64,000 nt of DNA from Niallia endozanthoxylica (GTDB taxonomy: Bacteria > Bacillota > Bacilli > Bacillales > Cytobacillaceae). Numbering within the stretch: position 1 is the stretch's first letter; each line of letters starts with the position of its first letter. The stretch is taken from assembly GCF_008710145.1 (NCBI RefSeq), contig NZ_VYKL01000015.1, positions 558,001 to 622,000 on the forward strand, read 5' to 3'. Positions 25,759 to 34,457 of this stretch are shown here, one piece after another. Position numbers and translations under genes: made by a program. The notes beneath the pieces were generated by a model. It was given only the letters and a program-made list of their open reading frames with translations. It was not told where the DNA came from and did not search any database.

Positions 25759-26685
25759 ATGAAAAAGATGAGAAAACTGTTTCGAATTCTTTTTTCAGTC
25801 ATTTTTTTTCTGACATCTTTTGGTGTTTATTTTACAAATCGGATTATGTATATAAAGAAAAAGGATGACCAATCCATTCTTAAACGTGAAAAAGATGCCG
25901 GTCGTTTCAATCCCGATGAGTTCCAATATTTACAAAAAAGAGAAGTAACCATCCCCTCCCCTTTCGGATATGAATTAAAAATGATTCTTGTCGAACCACA
26001 TTCCTCTAACCACTATATTATTATTTCACACGGCGTGACAGAGAATAAAATCAACTCGGTGAAGTATATGAACCTTTTCCTCGAAAGAGGCTTTAATGCC
26101 GTCATTTATGATCACCGCCGCCATGGTGAATCAGGCGGAAAGACCACCAGCTATGGCTATTATGAAAAATTCGATTTAAAAGCGGTTGTTCATTGGTTAA
26201 AAGAAAAAAAAGGGCCTGATTTGCTGCTGGGAATTCACGGAGAGTCCATGGGTGCAGCCACAATGCTCTTATATGCCGGAATGGTTGAGGATGGTGCTGA
26301 CTTTTATATTTCTGACTGCTCCTTTTCTGATTTTAAAGAGCAGCTCTCTTACCTACTGAAAACAGAAATGAAACTTACACCAAAGCCGTTGCTTCCCCTA
26401 GCAGATGTTTTCTTGCGAATGCGGGAAAGATATTCAATACGCGATATTTCTCCTATTTCTGTCATCCATCAAATTAAGAAACCTATACTTTTTATTCATA
26501 GCAAACAAGATACCTATATCCTGCCTTCTATGACAGAAGCTCTGTTTGAAAGAAAAACAGGACCCAAAAAGCTGTTTCTTGCGGAAAATGGTGCACATGC
26601 CCAGTCCTTAAACAAAAATAAGGAAGCTTATGAAGCAGCTATTGATGAATTTTTACTTGAGTTTGTTTTACCAAAAAAAGAATAA
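25759..26685 (+). CDS. yqkD: Alpha/beta hydrolase YqkD
   Basis: 308 residues. N-terminal transmembrane segment (residues 7-28, FRILFSVIFFLTSFGVYF), so the hydrolase domain is likely anchored and may face outside. Domain motifs: HYIIISHGVTENK (oxyanion region), VIYDHRRHGES, the nucleophile elbow GIHGESMGAA, late Asp in SKQDTYILP and His in ENGAHAQS: a complete catalytic triad. The substrate is unknown. The ATG follows GGAGG. Flanked by terminators on both sides, so monocistronic. Confidence 0.88.
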   Translation: MKKMRKLFRILFSVIFFLTSFGVYFTNRIMYIKKKDDQSILKREKDAGRFNPDEFQYLQKREVTIPSPFGYELKMILVEPHSSNHYIIISHGVTENKINSVKYMNLFLERGFNAVIYDHRRHGESGGKTTSYGYYEKFDLKAVVHWLKEKKGPDLLLGIHGESMGAATMLLYAGMVEDGADFYISDCSFSDFKEQLSYLLKTEMKLTPKPLLPLADVFLRMRERYSIRDISPISVIHQIKKPILFIHSKQDTYILPSMTEALFERKTGPKKLFLAENGAHAQSLNKNKEAYEAAIDEFLLEFVLPKKE

Positions 26686-26686
26686 C

Positions 26687-26719
26687 AATAGAAGAGGGAG
26701 TTTTAGCCTCCCTTCTATT
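26687..26719. terminator. Bidirectional terminator yqkD / yqkB
   Basis: AATAGAAGaGGGAG paired with CTCCCTTCTATT between convergent genes. Confidence 0.75.
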
Positions 26720-26720
26720 G

Positions 26721-27047
26721 CTATTCCCTCTTGTCAAATATACTCATTCTTGGATTCAAATATTGATTGGGACTTTTCAATTGAAAACAATTCGTTCCGT
26801 CATGGAAGTCAATCGTCAGAATATCATCTAGAAAGAGTTCCTTTGATTTTTCAACATAGATAGTATCATGGTTTGTTTCAACTGCATAGTCATCATCTTC
26901 CAATTGATTCACAAGCCATAAATTGGTCACGCCGCACATCACACAGCCGCATTCTTCGGTATCATATTTTAGCTTTAATAAGCCTTGTTTCTCCGTGCGG
27001 AACTCTGATATTTTTTCTGCTGCCCGGTCTGTTATTTTTATTTCCAT
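26721..27047 (-). CDS. yqkB: YqkB, HesB/IscA-like iron-sulfur family protein
   Basis: 108 residues. MEIKITDRAAEKISEFR is the start of the HesB-like (Fe-S_biosyn) fold, and the middle has YDTEECGCVMCGVTNLWL with three cysteines where canonical A-type carriers have one; the C-terminal Cys-x-Cys of true IscA is replaced by NCFQLKSPNQYLNP with a single cysteine. It is therefore a divergent YqkB-type member, not proven to carry clusters. The ATG stands after GGGAGCGGTG. Monocistronic, convergent with yqkD. Confidence 0.82.
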   Translation of the reverse strand: MEIKITDRAAEKISEFRTEKQGLLKLKYDTEECGCVMCGVTNLWLVNQLEDDDYAVETNHDTIYVEKSKELFLDDILTIDFHDGTNCFQLKSPNQYLNPRMSIFDKRE

Positions 27048-27167
27048 CTTTCACCGCTCCCTTTCTAGAAGTAGCATCTTGACGATTGTAGCATACTTTT
27101 GAAAGCGGACCGTAGTAATAAACACTTTTAACTTATTCCCTAATGCAGAAAAAATCAGACCGTCATT

Positions 27168-27332
27168 TTACCTGGTTTTGCCTACTTCCTTTCCTACCTT
27201 GCTTGGTGATGGCCTTTCTTCTCTCGTGATTCCACTCAGGTTGGTGCGGTTAAACTTACTGCCATCATCACCGATTGATGGAGCGCTGATATTGGACATG
27301 GGGAGTTGTTCCAGTTCTTTTCCTCTCGGCAT
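27168..27332 (-). CDS. Small hypothetical protein, 54 residues
   Basis: ATG at 27332 after the near-perfect ribosome site AAGGAGGTG, coding MPRGKELEQLPMSNISAPS, then IGDDGSKFNRTNLSG and a basic tail KVGKEVGKTR before TAA. Hydrophilic, with no membrane segment and no cysteine. It fills an otherwise empty 460-bp gap between yqkB and an MFS gene. I do not recognise it. The strong Shine-Dalgarno and sensible protein composition make translation likely. A role in the spore is possible from its low-complexity hydrophilic character, but this is a guess. Confidence 0.55.
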   Translation of the reverse strand: MPRGKELEQLPMSNISAPSIGDDGSKFNRTNLSGITREERPSPSKVGKEVGKTR

Positions 27333-27465
27333 TCTCTAACACCTCCTTACTTTTAAGGTACTCCCCTTTATCTATTCAAGTCATTACAGTTATTTCCAAA
27401 GTTATCAGCCTGTTTGCTGCATATATTTCCTATCCCTAAAATGAAATAACCTTAGTATAAACGAA

Positions 27466-27499
27466 GAAAAACCACAAAGCGCTAGCTTAATGGTTTTTC
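27466..27499 (-). terminator. Terminator after the MFS gene
   Basis: GAAAAACCA...TGGTTTTTC with an inner AAGC/GCTT pairing, 10 bp after the stop. Confidence 0.75.
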
Positions 27500-27509
27500 G
27501 TTTTCAACA

Positions 27510-28706
27510 TTATTTTGTACTCATAATCGATTTTTGATTAAAGGAACGCTTCTGCCAAACAAAAGTGGTTATGAATGTCAAAGCTAACAAAATAAGCCCA
27601 AGAATGAATGGATAGCTGATTTCGACATCGTATAAGATTCCCGCAAGCGTTGGCCCAAGTACATTCCCAATACTCATATAGGCGTTATTCATCCCCATCG
27701 CAAAGCCTTGCTCATTTCCAGCGAGCTTTGAAATAAGAGTATTTAAAACAGGCCGCAGGATAGAAGTCGCCAGGAAGATTAATAGAGTAATTCCGAAAAA
27801 CAACAGATAGCTTGACGCAACTAAGGAAAGAAGAAAACCAACCGTGGCAACCCCTAGAAAAATATTCAATACTGTCGCTTCACCGAAACGACTAACAATA
27901 CGGTCCACAACAAAGAGCTGTACAATTACACTGATAACTCCCGTTGACGTAACCATAATGGCAATATCCTGAGGCGTGGCACCGAACTCGTTATCAACAA
28001 AAAGGCCTAATACTGATTCATATGCCATTAATCCAAAGCTCATGGAAAGAGTAATAACAAGCGGAATAAAATAAGGCATTTTAACGGACCGTACCATTTT
28101 CTTAGCCATTGATTCCTCTGTAGGAATGTCTAAAGCACCATGCTGAACAACCTGGCTTTCTTTCAGGACGATAACAGAAAAAATCACTGCAACAAGGGAC
28201 ACAAGAGCCGAGATTAAAAACGGCATTTTTAAACCAAAGTCAGCAAGGAATCCCCCGATTCCCGGTCCAATGACAATTCCAAGCGACATAGCAGCAGATA
28301 CAAAGCTGTTTCCTTTTGCCCTTTGGTCCATTGTTGTAATATCAGCAACATAGGCAAAAATGGCAGGTACGAGAAAAGCACAGCCAATCCCGCCAATTAC
28401 ACGAGAAGCATACAGCCACCAAATAGAGTCAAAACCATAGAAAATAAAACTTGAAAGCGTTAGACCAATAAGTCCAAATATAATCATTTTTCTACGACCA
28501 TATTGATCAGTCCATTTTCCAGAAATCGGCGAGCATACAAGCTGGGCACCGGCAAAGATGGCAATCATTAATCCCGCCGCTGTCCCGCCTTGGTTAATAG
28601 ACTCTAAATAAGCAGGTAAAATCGGAATGACAATACCAAAACTTCCAATTGCAATAAACATATTAACCATTAAAACAATCAACTTTTTCCGTTGATCTGC
28701 TGACAT
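27510..28706 (-). CDS. MFS transporter, drug:H+ antiporter (DHA1) type
   Basis: 398 residues, 12 predicted helices. The first half has the antiporter motifs: helix 1 GIVIPILPAYL, motif A in the loop GKWTDQYGRRKMI, and motif C-like SAAMSLGIVIGPGIGGFLAD in helix 5. This places it with Bmr/NorA-like multidrug or metabolite exporters, but the substrate cannot be inferred. I start at the ATG at 28706, six bases after GAGGTG; the upstream GTG is part of that site. Monocistronic, with a terminator. A second pump of the same broad family is at 34.5 kb. Confidence 0.85.
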   Translation of the reverse strand: MSADQRKKLIVLMVNMFIAIGSFGIVIPILPAYLESINQGGTAAGLMIAIFAGAQLVCSPISGKWTDQYGRRKMIIFGLIGLTLSSFIFYGFDSIWWLYASRVIGGIGCAFLVPAIFAYVADITTMDQRAKGNSFVSAAMSLGIVIGPGIGGFLADFGLKMPFLISALVSLVAVIFSVIVLKESQVVQHGALDIPTEESMAKKMVRSVKMPYFIPLVITLSMSFGLMAYESVLGLFVDNEFGATPQDIAIMVTSTGVISVIVQLFVVDRIVSRFGEATVLNIFLGVATVGFLLSLVASSYLLFFGITLLIFLATSILRPVLNTLISKLAGNEQGFAMGMNNAYMSIGNVLGPTLAGILYDVEISYPFILGLILLALTFITTFVWQKRSFNQKSIMSTK

Positions 28707-28816
28707 GAAAAACACCTCTTTTCAAATTTTCATAATGCTCATAGTTACTAACATAAAAATATAAATTTATCCACTCAAAAGAAATTAATATTACATGACA
28801 ATCAAAGAGACGTCAA

Positions 28817-28843
28817 TAAAAAAGCCCCCAAATCTTATTTGGG
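28817..28843 (-). terminator. Terminator after the papain-fold gene
   Basis: CCCAAATaagATTTGGG followed by GGCTTTTTT on the minus strand, about 32 bp past the stop. Confidence 0.8.
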
Positions 28844-28874
28844 AACCTCAACTTCTAATGCAAGGTCTATTCCA

Positions 28875-29492
28875 CTATAAAGGGAGTGTGGGTATTCTAA
28901 ATTTTTTCCTTAAAAGCCTAATTAAATCCGTTCGATTGATGCTGAGGTCTTTAGAATCCGCTATATCTGCAGCATGTTTATAATCTTCGAAATCACCTTG
29001 ATAAACTAAATGAAAAAGCGGGATTTGCTGAAGGTCATGCGGTGTTACATGTGAAGGGTGCTTCGGTAACTCAATCACATGTGCCTCCTTTAAAACAGTA
29101 GATACAAATTGAGAACAAAAAAACCTATACTCACGATTAATTTCCTTATTTAAAGCAATGGCAAATAAACCAAGTAAATTGTAACGGTAAAGGTCCTTTT
29201 GCGACTCTATCAGTCTAATAAACTGATTCATTTTCAGATATTGACTTTCTGTAATCGTACAACAATAAATAGCACATTTCGCCCGCTTTAATAGACCCTT
29301 GTGAATACTTTCCCTGACAAACCCTCCAGAAAATGGGTTCCTTGGTCTCTTTCTTCCAAAGCTGTAGAGTTCTGAAAGGTGAGGATCAAAAGAAAGAGAA
29401 GCATGATTGAAAGGCTGTTTCGTATAGAACTTTATCATTCTAGTAAAAAATGTGCCGGTATCAGTTAGAACTAAATAAACTTTTCTTTCCAT
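28875..29492 (-). CDS. Permuted papain-fold (NlpC/P60-clan-like) protein, unknown role
   Basis: 205 residues, no signal peptide. The N-terminal strand KVYLVLTDTGTFFTRMIKFY, then a conserved histidine in FNHASLSFD and a later cysteine in FFCSQFVSTVLKEA give the His-then-Cys order of circularly permuted papain-like enzymes (YiiX/LRAT-type). In proteins of this type the pair forms a thiol amidase or acyltransferase site, often acting on membrane lipids or peptidoglycan. No substrate can be named. The ATG follows GTCGAGGTGAG. It stands alone, with its own terminator, and a 420-bp gap to ndh contains MITE copy C. Confidence 0.65.
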   Translation of the reverse strand: MERKVYLVLTDTGTFFTRMIKFYTKQPFNHASLSFDPHLSELYSFGRKRPRNPFSGGFVRESIHKGLLKRAKCAIYCCTITESQYLKMNQFIRLIESQKDLYRYNLLGLFAIALNKEINREYRFFCSQFVSTVLKEAHVIELPKHPSHVTPHDLQQIPLFHLVYQGDFEDYKHAADIADSKDLSINRTDLIRLLRKKFRIPTLPL

Positions 29493-29752
29493 GGTCCGTA
29501 CTCACCTCGACTCCATATTATAGTAAGCAGAAGTAAATAAATGAATCTTCGATTACAGAAAAACCAGTAAAAATAATAACTGCATTCAATTATATTTTAA
29601 CAGGGAATTTTCATATATAAAGGTACCTCGAGCTTTAATTTACTATAAGACTTTAGCCTTAGTTAGACAATGTAAGATTATTACCAATAGAAAGGATTAT
29701 CTTAAGTAGAACAAAAAAGCATTTTTATTACAGAACCCGTCATTTCAAAAAA
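29493..29752. other. Non-coding stretch upstream of the papain-fold gene
   Basis: Very AT-rich. The first part must hold the promoter of the papain-fold gene, with TATAAT-like sequence near 29520. I find no reading frame with a ribosome site and no repeat until MITE copy C begins at 29753. Confidence 0.5.
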
Positions 29753-29857
29753 GCTATGTTAACGAATCATGTTGATTAGTCAGATTTTTGACTCATCCGT
29801 GAGAAATGTCCATTTCTCACGGATGAGTCAAAAATTAACAATGTTAATAAACAAAGC
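29753..29857 (-). repeat. MITE-like cruciform element, family R2, copy C (single-arm deletion form)
   Basis: Begins GCTATGTTAACGAATCATGT and ends with the complement GTTAATAAACAAAGC. Only arm 3 remains: GACTCATCCGTGAGAAAT paired with ATTTCTCACGGATGAGTC forms one 18-bp stem. Orientation is opposite to copies A and D. Flanking 9-mers TTCAAAAAA and TAAAAAAAA agree at seven positions. On the minus strand the element follows the U-tract of the ndh terminator without a gap. Confidence 0.85.
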
Positions 29858-29908
29858 TAAAAAAAAGAAAACCATCTTGATGTAGATAACACATCAAGAT
29901 GGTTTTTT
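29858..29908 (-). terminator. Terminator of yjlC-ndh
   Basis: ACCATCTTGATG/CATCAAGATGGT stem with TTTTCTTTTTTT tail on the minus strand; MITE copy C is joined to the tail. Confidence 0.92.
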
Positions 29909-29914
29909 TCAAAA

Positions 29915-31096
29915 TTAATAAGCTAAGCTAAAAAGGCCTTTAATATGTGATAGGTAACGTACATTACTTGCTTCCTTCATTAAAGTAGCAGGCAGGCCTT
30001 TAAGAGGAGTTGAGTTTCCACCAATTTCTGCTACCGCATCTTTACGTCCAAGGCTGGCAAGAGTACCAGAATTAATTGGAGCAAATCCTTCAAATGATTT
30101 GTCCATTAAGTACGCATATAGGTTGTATCCAACAAGCTCTCCCATCTGCCAAGCATTTTGAGCTGTTGGTGCATAAGGACGTCCGCCTTCAGGAGGGAAT
30201 GCCACAGCACTATCTCCTACAACAAATACGTCTTTATGTGAAGTTGATTGAAGGTATTCATTGACAGTTGCTTTGCCGCGGTCTACTTCTAGTCCTGATT
30301 CAGCAACAATTGGAAGTGCCTGTACGCCGCCAGTCCATACGAACGTGTTGGCAGTAATTTTGCTTCCATCCTTAAGATCGATCACATTTCCTTGAACATT
30401 TGTTACAGGAAGTCCTGTTAAGAATTCAACACCGCGAGCCTCTAAACTTGAAACAGCACGTTCAATTAAATGATCCGGTAATACAGGAAGAACCTTAGGA
30501 CCTGCTTCAACAAGCTTTAATTTGATATCTTTTGGATTTATCCCGTAACCTTTGGCAATCTTCGGAAGGTTGTCAGCCAGTTCACCAACTAATTCCATTC
30601 CTGTTAAACCGCCGCCGCCAATTAAAATGGTTGCATCTGCTTCATTTTTCGTTTTCGCATATTCACGAATACGGCCTTCGATATGAGTTCGAATTTGATT
30701 CGCGTCATCAACAGATTTTAACACCATGCTGTTTTCTTCAAGTCCAGGGATTCCAAAATAAGCTGTTTTACTTCCTAAGCCTACAACAAGAGCATCATAG
30801 GTTAACGTTGTGCCGTCTGAAAGGAAAACCTTTTTATCGTCTACTGAAAAACGTTCAACCTTCGCGATTTTCAAGTCGATATCTTTTCCTTTTAACAACT
30901 TATCTAAAGGAAGAGCTACAGAACCTTCACCTGTTGTACCGCCTGCAAGACGGTGCAGTTCGGTAATAATTTGGTGTGTTGGATATTGGTTAACAACTGT
31001 TACATACGCTTCTTGGCTATTTAAATACTTACGAACAGTTAATGCAGATAAAAGTCCGCCATAACCCGCTCCTAAGATCACAATATGTTTTGACAT
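29915..31096 (-). CDS. ndh: Type II NADH dehydrogenase
   Basis: 393 residues, non-proton-pumping NADH:menaquinone oxidoreductase on the cytoplasmic face of the membrane. FAD-binding Rossmann motif VILGAGYGGLLSAL at 5-18, NADH-binding IGGGGLTGMELVGELAD near 157-173, the FAD motif DVFVVGDSAVAFPPEGG and the C-terminal amphipathic KEASNVRYLSHIKGLFSLAY that docks to the membrane. Sequence and the yjlC neighbour match B. subtilis Ndh (YjlD). The ATG follows AAGGACGG. 32 bp after yjlC, one operon. In B. subtilis it is controlled by Rex; I do not see a canonical Rex box here. Confidence 0.95.
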   Translation of the reverse strand: MSKHIVILGAGYGGLLSALTVRKYLNSQEAYVTVVNQYPTHQIITELHRLAGGTTGEGSVALPLDKLLKGKDIDLKIAKVERFSVDDKKVFLSDGTTLTYDALVVGLGSKTAYFGIPGLEENSMVLKSVDDANQIRTHIEGRIREYAKTKNEADATILIGGGGLTGMELVGELADNLPKIAKGYGINPKDIKLKLVEAGPKVLPVLPDHLIERAVSSLEARGVEFLTGLPVTNVQGNVIDLKDGSKITANTFVWTGGVQALPIVAESGLEVDRGKATVNEYLQSTSHKDVFVVGDSAVAFPPEGGRPYAPTAQNAWQMGELVGYNLYAYLMDKSFEGFAPINSGTLASLGRKDAVAEIGGNSTPLKGLPATLMKEASNVRYLSHIKGLFSLAY

Positions 31097-31128
31097 GTAT
31101 TTCCACCGTCCTTAACTATTTCGAAAGA

Positions 31129-31572
31129 TTATTTATGATTTTTTTGTTCAGATGAAATTTCAAGGAATGCATGAATAAAACGGAATAATTTTTGCGCTTG
31201 TGGATCTTTGAGCATTTTTAAAAGCCCAAAAAGACCAATTACTTCTGTACTTTCGTCAGCGCGGTCTTTTGCTTCAATTGCTGTCGCAGCTAGACTTTTA
31301 ACAGTTTCTGTTACAGGTTCAGCAATTTCTTTAATCGCCCCTACTGTATCATTTTTTAAAACTTCATCAGTAGCAAGTGACTGGGCAATGTCATAAGATT
31401 TTGTTAAAACATTAACAAGTTCAGTAAGTTTTGGAAGCTGTTCTACCAATACCGTTAAAGATTCTTGAACCTCAGGTTTTAAAAGTTGATCAAGAATATC
31501 ATTCTTTCCTTGTCCAGCAGACAAAAGTTGAGAGTCCTGCTCAATCTTTTCTAATGTATTTGTTTCTGCCAT
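31129..31572 (-). CDS. yjlC: YjlC, DUF1641-family protein
   Basis: 147 residues, acidic, helical and soluble. Central LTVLVEQLPKLTELVNVLTK and the C-terminal VIGLFGLLKMLKDPQAQKLF belong to DUF1641. It is always paired with ndh in bacilli and related proteins accompany some formate dehydrogenases, which points to a helper role at the respiratory dehydrogenase, unproven. The ATG follows GTAAAGGGGAA. First gene of the operon; a sigma-A-like promoter with TATAAT lies 130 bp upstream. Confidence 0.88.
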   Translation of the reverse strand: MAETNTLEKIEQDSQLLSAGQGKNDILDQLLKPEVQESLTVLVEQLPKLTELVNVLTKSYDIAQSLATDEVLKNDTVGAIKEIAEPVTETVKSLAATAIEAKDRADESTEVIGLFGLLKMLKDPQAQKLFRFIHAFLEISSEQKNHK

Positions 31573-31701
31573 GCTCGATTCCCCTTTACCTAGAGTATTT
31601 TTTTAATAATTGTGTGTCCATTTAATATTTTTTCAACCCATAAAGCTTCAACTGTGATAAAAATCCTTTACAATTAATGCTCTATGTAATTCGCCTTCTC
31701 T

Positions 31702-31731
31702 ATTATACATGATATTGTTAATAATTTAACA
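31702..31731 (-). promoter_or_regulatory. Candidate sigma-A promoter of yjlC-ndh
   Basis: TATAAT at 31707-31702 with TGTTAA about 18 bp upstream. The -10 is perfect, the -35 poor. It leaves a leader of roughly 125 nt. The 365-bp gap otherwise shows only AT-rich sequence with ATTGATAA motifs at about 31760-31805. Confidence 0.45.
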
Positions 31732-31883
31732 TATTTATTAATATTTTTTTTACACTTATTACGTTATCAATATAACGATCAAATGATAAACTCATTATCA
31801 ATGTAAATTTGGACTATACGAGTAGTGTTATCAATAACTAAACCGACCATGCAAAGGTATTCTATTAGGCTTTATTTGCCCTA

Positions 31884-31920
31884 AAAGTAAAAATACCCCA
31901 ATAGAAACTCCTATTGGGAT
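31884..31920 (-). terminator. Terminator after the amino-acid ABC operon
   Basis: CCCAATAG/CTATTGGG stem with GTATTTTTACTTTT on the minus strand, 18 bp past the ATPase stop. Confidence 0.8.
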
Positions 31921-31937
31921 ATCATATTTACACTTAT

Positions 31938-32684
31938 TTATTTCAAACTGCGATTTAAAAAGGCTTTCGTCCGCTCATGTTTAGGATTAGTAAACAATTC
32001 TGATGGATGACCAGCTTCAACAATTTCACCATTGTCCATAAAAATGACGCGGTTTGCCACCTCTTTAGCAAATTCCATTTCATGTGTGACAACGATCATC
32101 GTCATATGCTCTTTTGCGAGATCCTTCATTACTTGTAAAACTTCCCCAGTTAATTCCGGGTCCAATGCGGAGGTTGGTTCATCAAAAAGAAGGATATCAG
32201 GATTCATCATAAGCGCACGCGCAATGGCTACCCGCTGCTTTTGCCCTCCGGAGAGATTGGCTGGATAAGCATTTCCCCTCTCGGTAAGACCGATTTTCTT
32301 CATCAATTCCATACTTCTTTTAGAGGTAATGGACGAATTCTCCTTTTTGACTAATTTAGGGGCAAGTTCCAGATTTTCTTTAACGGTTAGATGCGGAAAC
32401 AGATTAAAATGCTGAAAAACCATGCCCATTTTTGATGTAATTATTTTAAGTTCATTCGGCTTTGCGTACACCCCATCCTTTACCAAATATTCACCGGATA
32501 CACAAATACTGCCTCCGTTGACTTCTTCGAGATGAACCAAACTGCGAAGCATCGTACTTTTTCCTGAACCAGACGGACCTATCACAGCAACTACATCTTT
32601 TTTGTCTACATCAAAGGAAATTCGTTTTAATACTTCGAGGTTGCCATATGATTTTTTGAGGTCAGAAACTTCAATGATAGCCAC
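31938..32684 (-). CDS. Polar amino-acid ABC transporter, ATP-binding subunit
   Basis: 248 residues. Walker [11 protein letters not shown]-loop [14 protein letters not shown], signature [15 protein letters not shown], Walker [15 protein letters not shown] and H-loop VVTHEM are all intact; closest in style to GlnQ/ArtR/TcyN-type ATPases. GTG start with AAGGAGAAG eight bases before. Third gene of SBP-permease-ATPase, 15 bp after the permease, followed by a terminator. The substrate is unresolved: cystine, glutamine and histidine transporters share this layout. Confidence 0.88.
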   Translation of the reverse strand: MAIIEVSDLKKSYGNLEVLKRISFDVDKKDVVAVIGPSGSGKSTMLRSLVHLEEVNGGSICVSGEYLVKDGVYAKPNELKIITSKMGMVFQHFNLFPHLTVKENLELAPKLVKKENSSITSKRSMELMKKIGLTERGNAYPANLSGGQKQRVAIARALMMNPDILLFDEPTSALDPELTGEVLQVMKDLAKEHMTMIVVTHEMEFAKEVANRVIFMDNGEIVEAGHPSELFTNPKHERTKAFLNRSLK

Positions 32685-32699
32685 AATCTCTTCTCCTTC

Positions 32700-33359
32700 T
32701 TATTCAAATTTGAAGCGTTTTTCGAGCCATTTAAAGAACAATGTTAAAACGACTGTCATCAGTAGATAGATTACACCTGCAACGAAGAATGGGACAATTG
32801 TAAAGTCGCGATTCACTGCTGTTTGAGCAAAATGTAACAGTTCTGGAACAGCAACGGCGTAGAGTAATGCAGTATCTTTGACTAACGTCACCGATTCATT
32901 GGCGACAGATGGTAAGGCAATCCGAAACATCTGCGGTAACACAATCTTTATCGTCGTTTGCCATTTACTTAATCCGAGCACTTTAGCCGCTTCATATTGA
33001 CCTTTGTCAATAGCAAGCAGGCCGCCGCGAAATATTTCTGCAAAATAAGCAGCATAGTTCAAAATAAACCCTAGACAGGCTGCAACAAAGCGATCTAAAA
33101 TTAAATATTCACCAATTACCGGAATCATAGGTAAACCAAATGTGATAATTAAAAGCTGTAATAACAGTGGTGTTCCGCGCATGATGTAAATATAAGCCTG
33201 AGCCAGCCAAGATAAAGGCTTTATACTGCTCCTAACTGCTAAAGTCAATAAAAAACCGAACGGAATGGACACCACAATCGCAAGGATAAATAAAAGAATC
33301 GTGGTTTGCGCCCCTTCAAGCATTGGTTTTAAAATCGTAATTAAATAATCTAAGGACAT
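32700..33359 (-). CDS. Polar amino-acid ABC transporter, permease subunit
   Basis: 219 residues, HisM-type permease with about five helices. The ATPase-docking EAA loop reads EAAKVLGLSKWQTTIKIVLP, and IYIMRGTPLLLQLLIITFGLP is typical of polar amino-acid permeases, which work as homodimers. The start at 33359 (MSLDYL) follows GGAGGAATCC; the longer reading has no ribosome site. It is separated from the binding-protein gene by a hairpin with a U-rich tail that probably lowers its expression relative to the binding protein. Confidence 0.88.
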   Translation of the reverse strand: MSLDYLITILKPMLEGAQTTILLFILAIVVSIPFGFLLTLAVRSSIKPLSWLAQAYIYIMRGTPLLLQLLIITFGLPMIPVIGEYLILDRFVAACLGFILNYAAYFAEIFRGGLLAIDKGQYEAAKVLGLSKWQTTIKIVLPQMFRIALPSVANESVTLVKDTALLYAVAVPELLHFAQTAVNRDFTIVPFFVAGVIYLLMTVVLTLFFKWLEKRFKFE

Positions 33360-33374
33360 GAAAGGATTCCTCCA

Positions 33375-33410
33375 AAACAAAACAGGGTTTCCGGTTGGAA
33401 ATCCTGTTCT
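33375..33410 (-). terminator. Intercistronic hairpin between binding protein and permease genes
   Basis: AACAGGATTTCC/GGAAACCCTGTT stem and TTTGTTTTG tail on the minus strand, within the 69-bp gap. It probably works as a leaky terminator or 3' stabiliser giving excess binding protein. Confidence 0.7.
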
Positions 33411-33428
33411 GCATAATATTTGTACTTA

Positions 33429-34247
33429 TTATTTTAAAACCTTATCTTCACCAAACCATTTTTCTGAGATTTCAGCTGCTGTTCCATCTTCATTCATTTC
33501 ATCTAAAGCAGCTTGAAGTTTGTTTAATAATTCTTCGTTACCTTTTTTTACACCAACAGCATATTCTTCAGGTGCAAGTGATTCATCAAGAACTTTATAT
33601 GTGCCTTCTTCTTGAGTCATGTAATAGTCCATAACTACTTCATCAATAACCACTGCATCTACACGACCGTTAACTAAATCTTTAAGAGCCAGTACATTTG
33701 TTTTATATTCAGTTACTTCATTTACCTCTTCATTAATTGGATGTGCATTTAATGCATCAATAGCAGAAGAAAGTGATTGAATCCCAATATTTTTACCTGC
33801 TAAATCATTTAATTTAGATAAATCAGACTCAGCTAACGTAACAACCACTTGAGAATTGCTCAAATAAGGCTTTGTAAATAATACTTTTTTCTTACGCTCA
33901 TCTGTAATGGTATACCCATTCCAAATAAGATCAATACGGCCGCTGTTTAATTCAGTTTCTTTGGTTGTCCAATCAATTGGCTGAATTTCAACATCTACTT
34001 CCATCTTTTCGGCTGCAGCTTTCGCCATATCAATATCGAAACCGACAATTTCATTATTCTCATCACGGAATCCCATCGGGGCAAAAGTATCATCGATTCC
34101 AATGACTAATGTATCTTTTTCAGCTGTTCCAGATTTAGAGTTTGAGTCATTTGTTGCAGATTTAGAGCCTGAATCTGAACTTGCGCATCCGACAAGAAGG
34201 GCGAAAACAGACGCAATGACAAACATAAATAAGGCTATACGCTTCAT
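33429..34247 (-). CDS. Amino-acid ABC transporter substrate-binding lipoprotein
   Basis: 272 residues. Lipoprotein signal peptide MKRIALFMFVIASVFALLVG with the lipid-bearing cysteine next, then a Ser/Lys-rich linker. Family 3 binding-protein domain: IGIDDTFAPMGFRDENNEIV, FDIDMAKAAAEKM, IDLIWNGYTITDERKK and LAGKNIGIQSLSSAIDAL. The protein is displayed on the outside of the membrane and hands an amino acid to the permease. ATG at 34247 is used; AAAGGTGG is 11 bases upstream. First gene of the operon, divergent from an MFS pump. The ligand is not identifiable with confidence. Confidence 0.88.
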   Translation of the reverse strand: MKRIALFMFVIASVFALLVGCASSDSGSKSATNDSNSKSGTAEKDTLVIGIDDTFAPMGFRDENNEIVGFDIDMAKAAAEKMEVDVEIQPIDWTTKETELNSGRIDLIWNGYTITDERKKKVLFTKPYLSNSQVVVTLAESDLSKLNDLAGKNIGIQSLSSAIDALNAHPINEEVNEVTEYKTNVLALKDLVNGRVDAVVIDEVVMDYYMTQEEGTYKVLDESLAPEEYAVGVKKGNEELLNKLQAALDEMNEDGTAAEISEKWFGEDKVLK

Positions 34248-34457
34248 ATAATTATTAACCACCTTTATTCCAAAATATAATTACTTTAGTACGTTACTAC
34301 ATTATTAGATTACCATAATAATATTTTTAGTTGTAGTCCTAAAATATTATTTAAATATTCAGTTTAGTGGAATAATAAATCTCTCTGCTGCCTCATAGTG
34401 AAAATTGACTACTCATATAAATAATTATTATAATTATCGGGAAATGGAGTGAAATAT

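Noticed and set aside
29493..29752. Possible small gene or RNA in the gap upstream of MITE copy C
   Set aside because: No frame with a ribosome site, no stable hairpin with U-tract, and no repeated sequence; only AT-rich DNA.
31652..31673. Possible Rex site upstream of yjlC-ndh (TTGTAAA...TTATCACAG)
   Set aside because: Half-sites are spaced about 22 bp overall rather than the 18 bp of TTGTGA-N6-TCACAA, and both halves carry mismatches.
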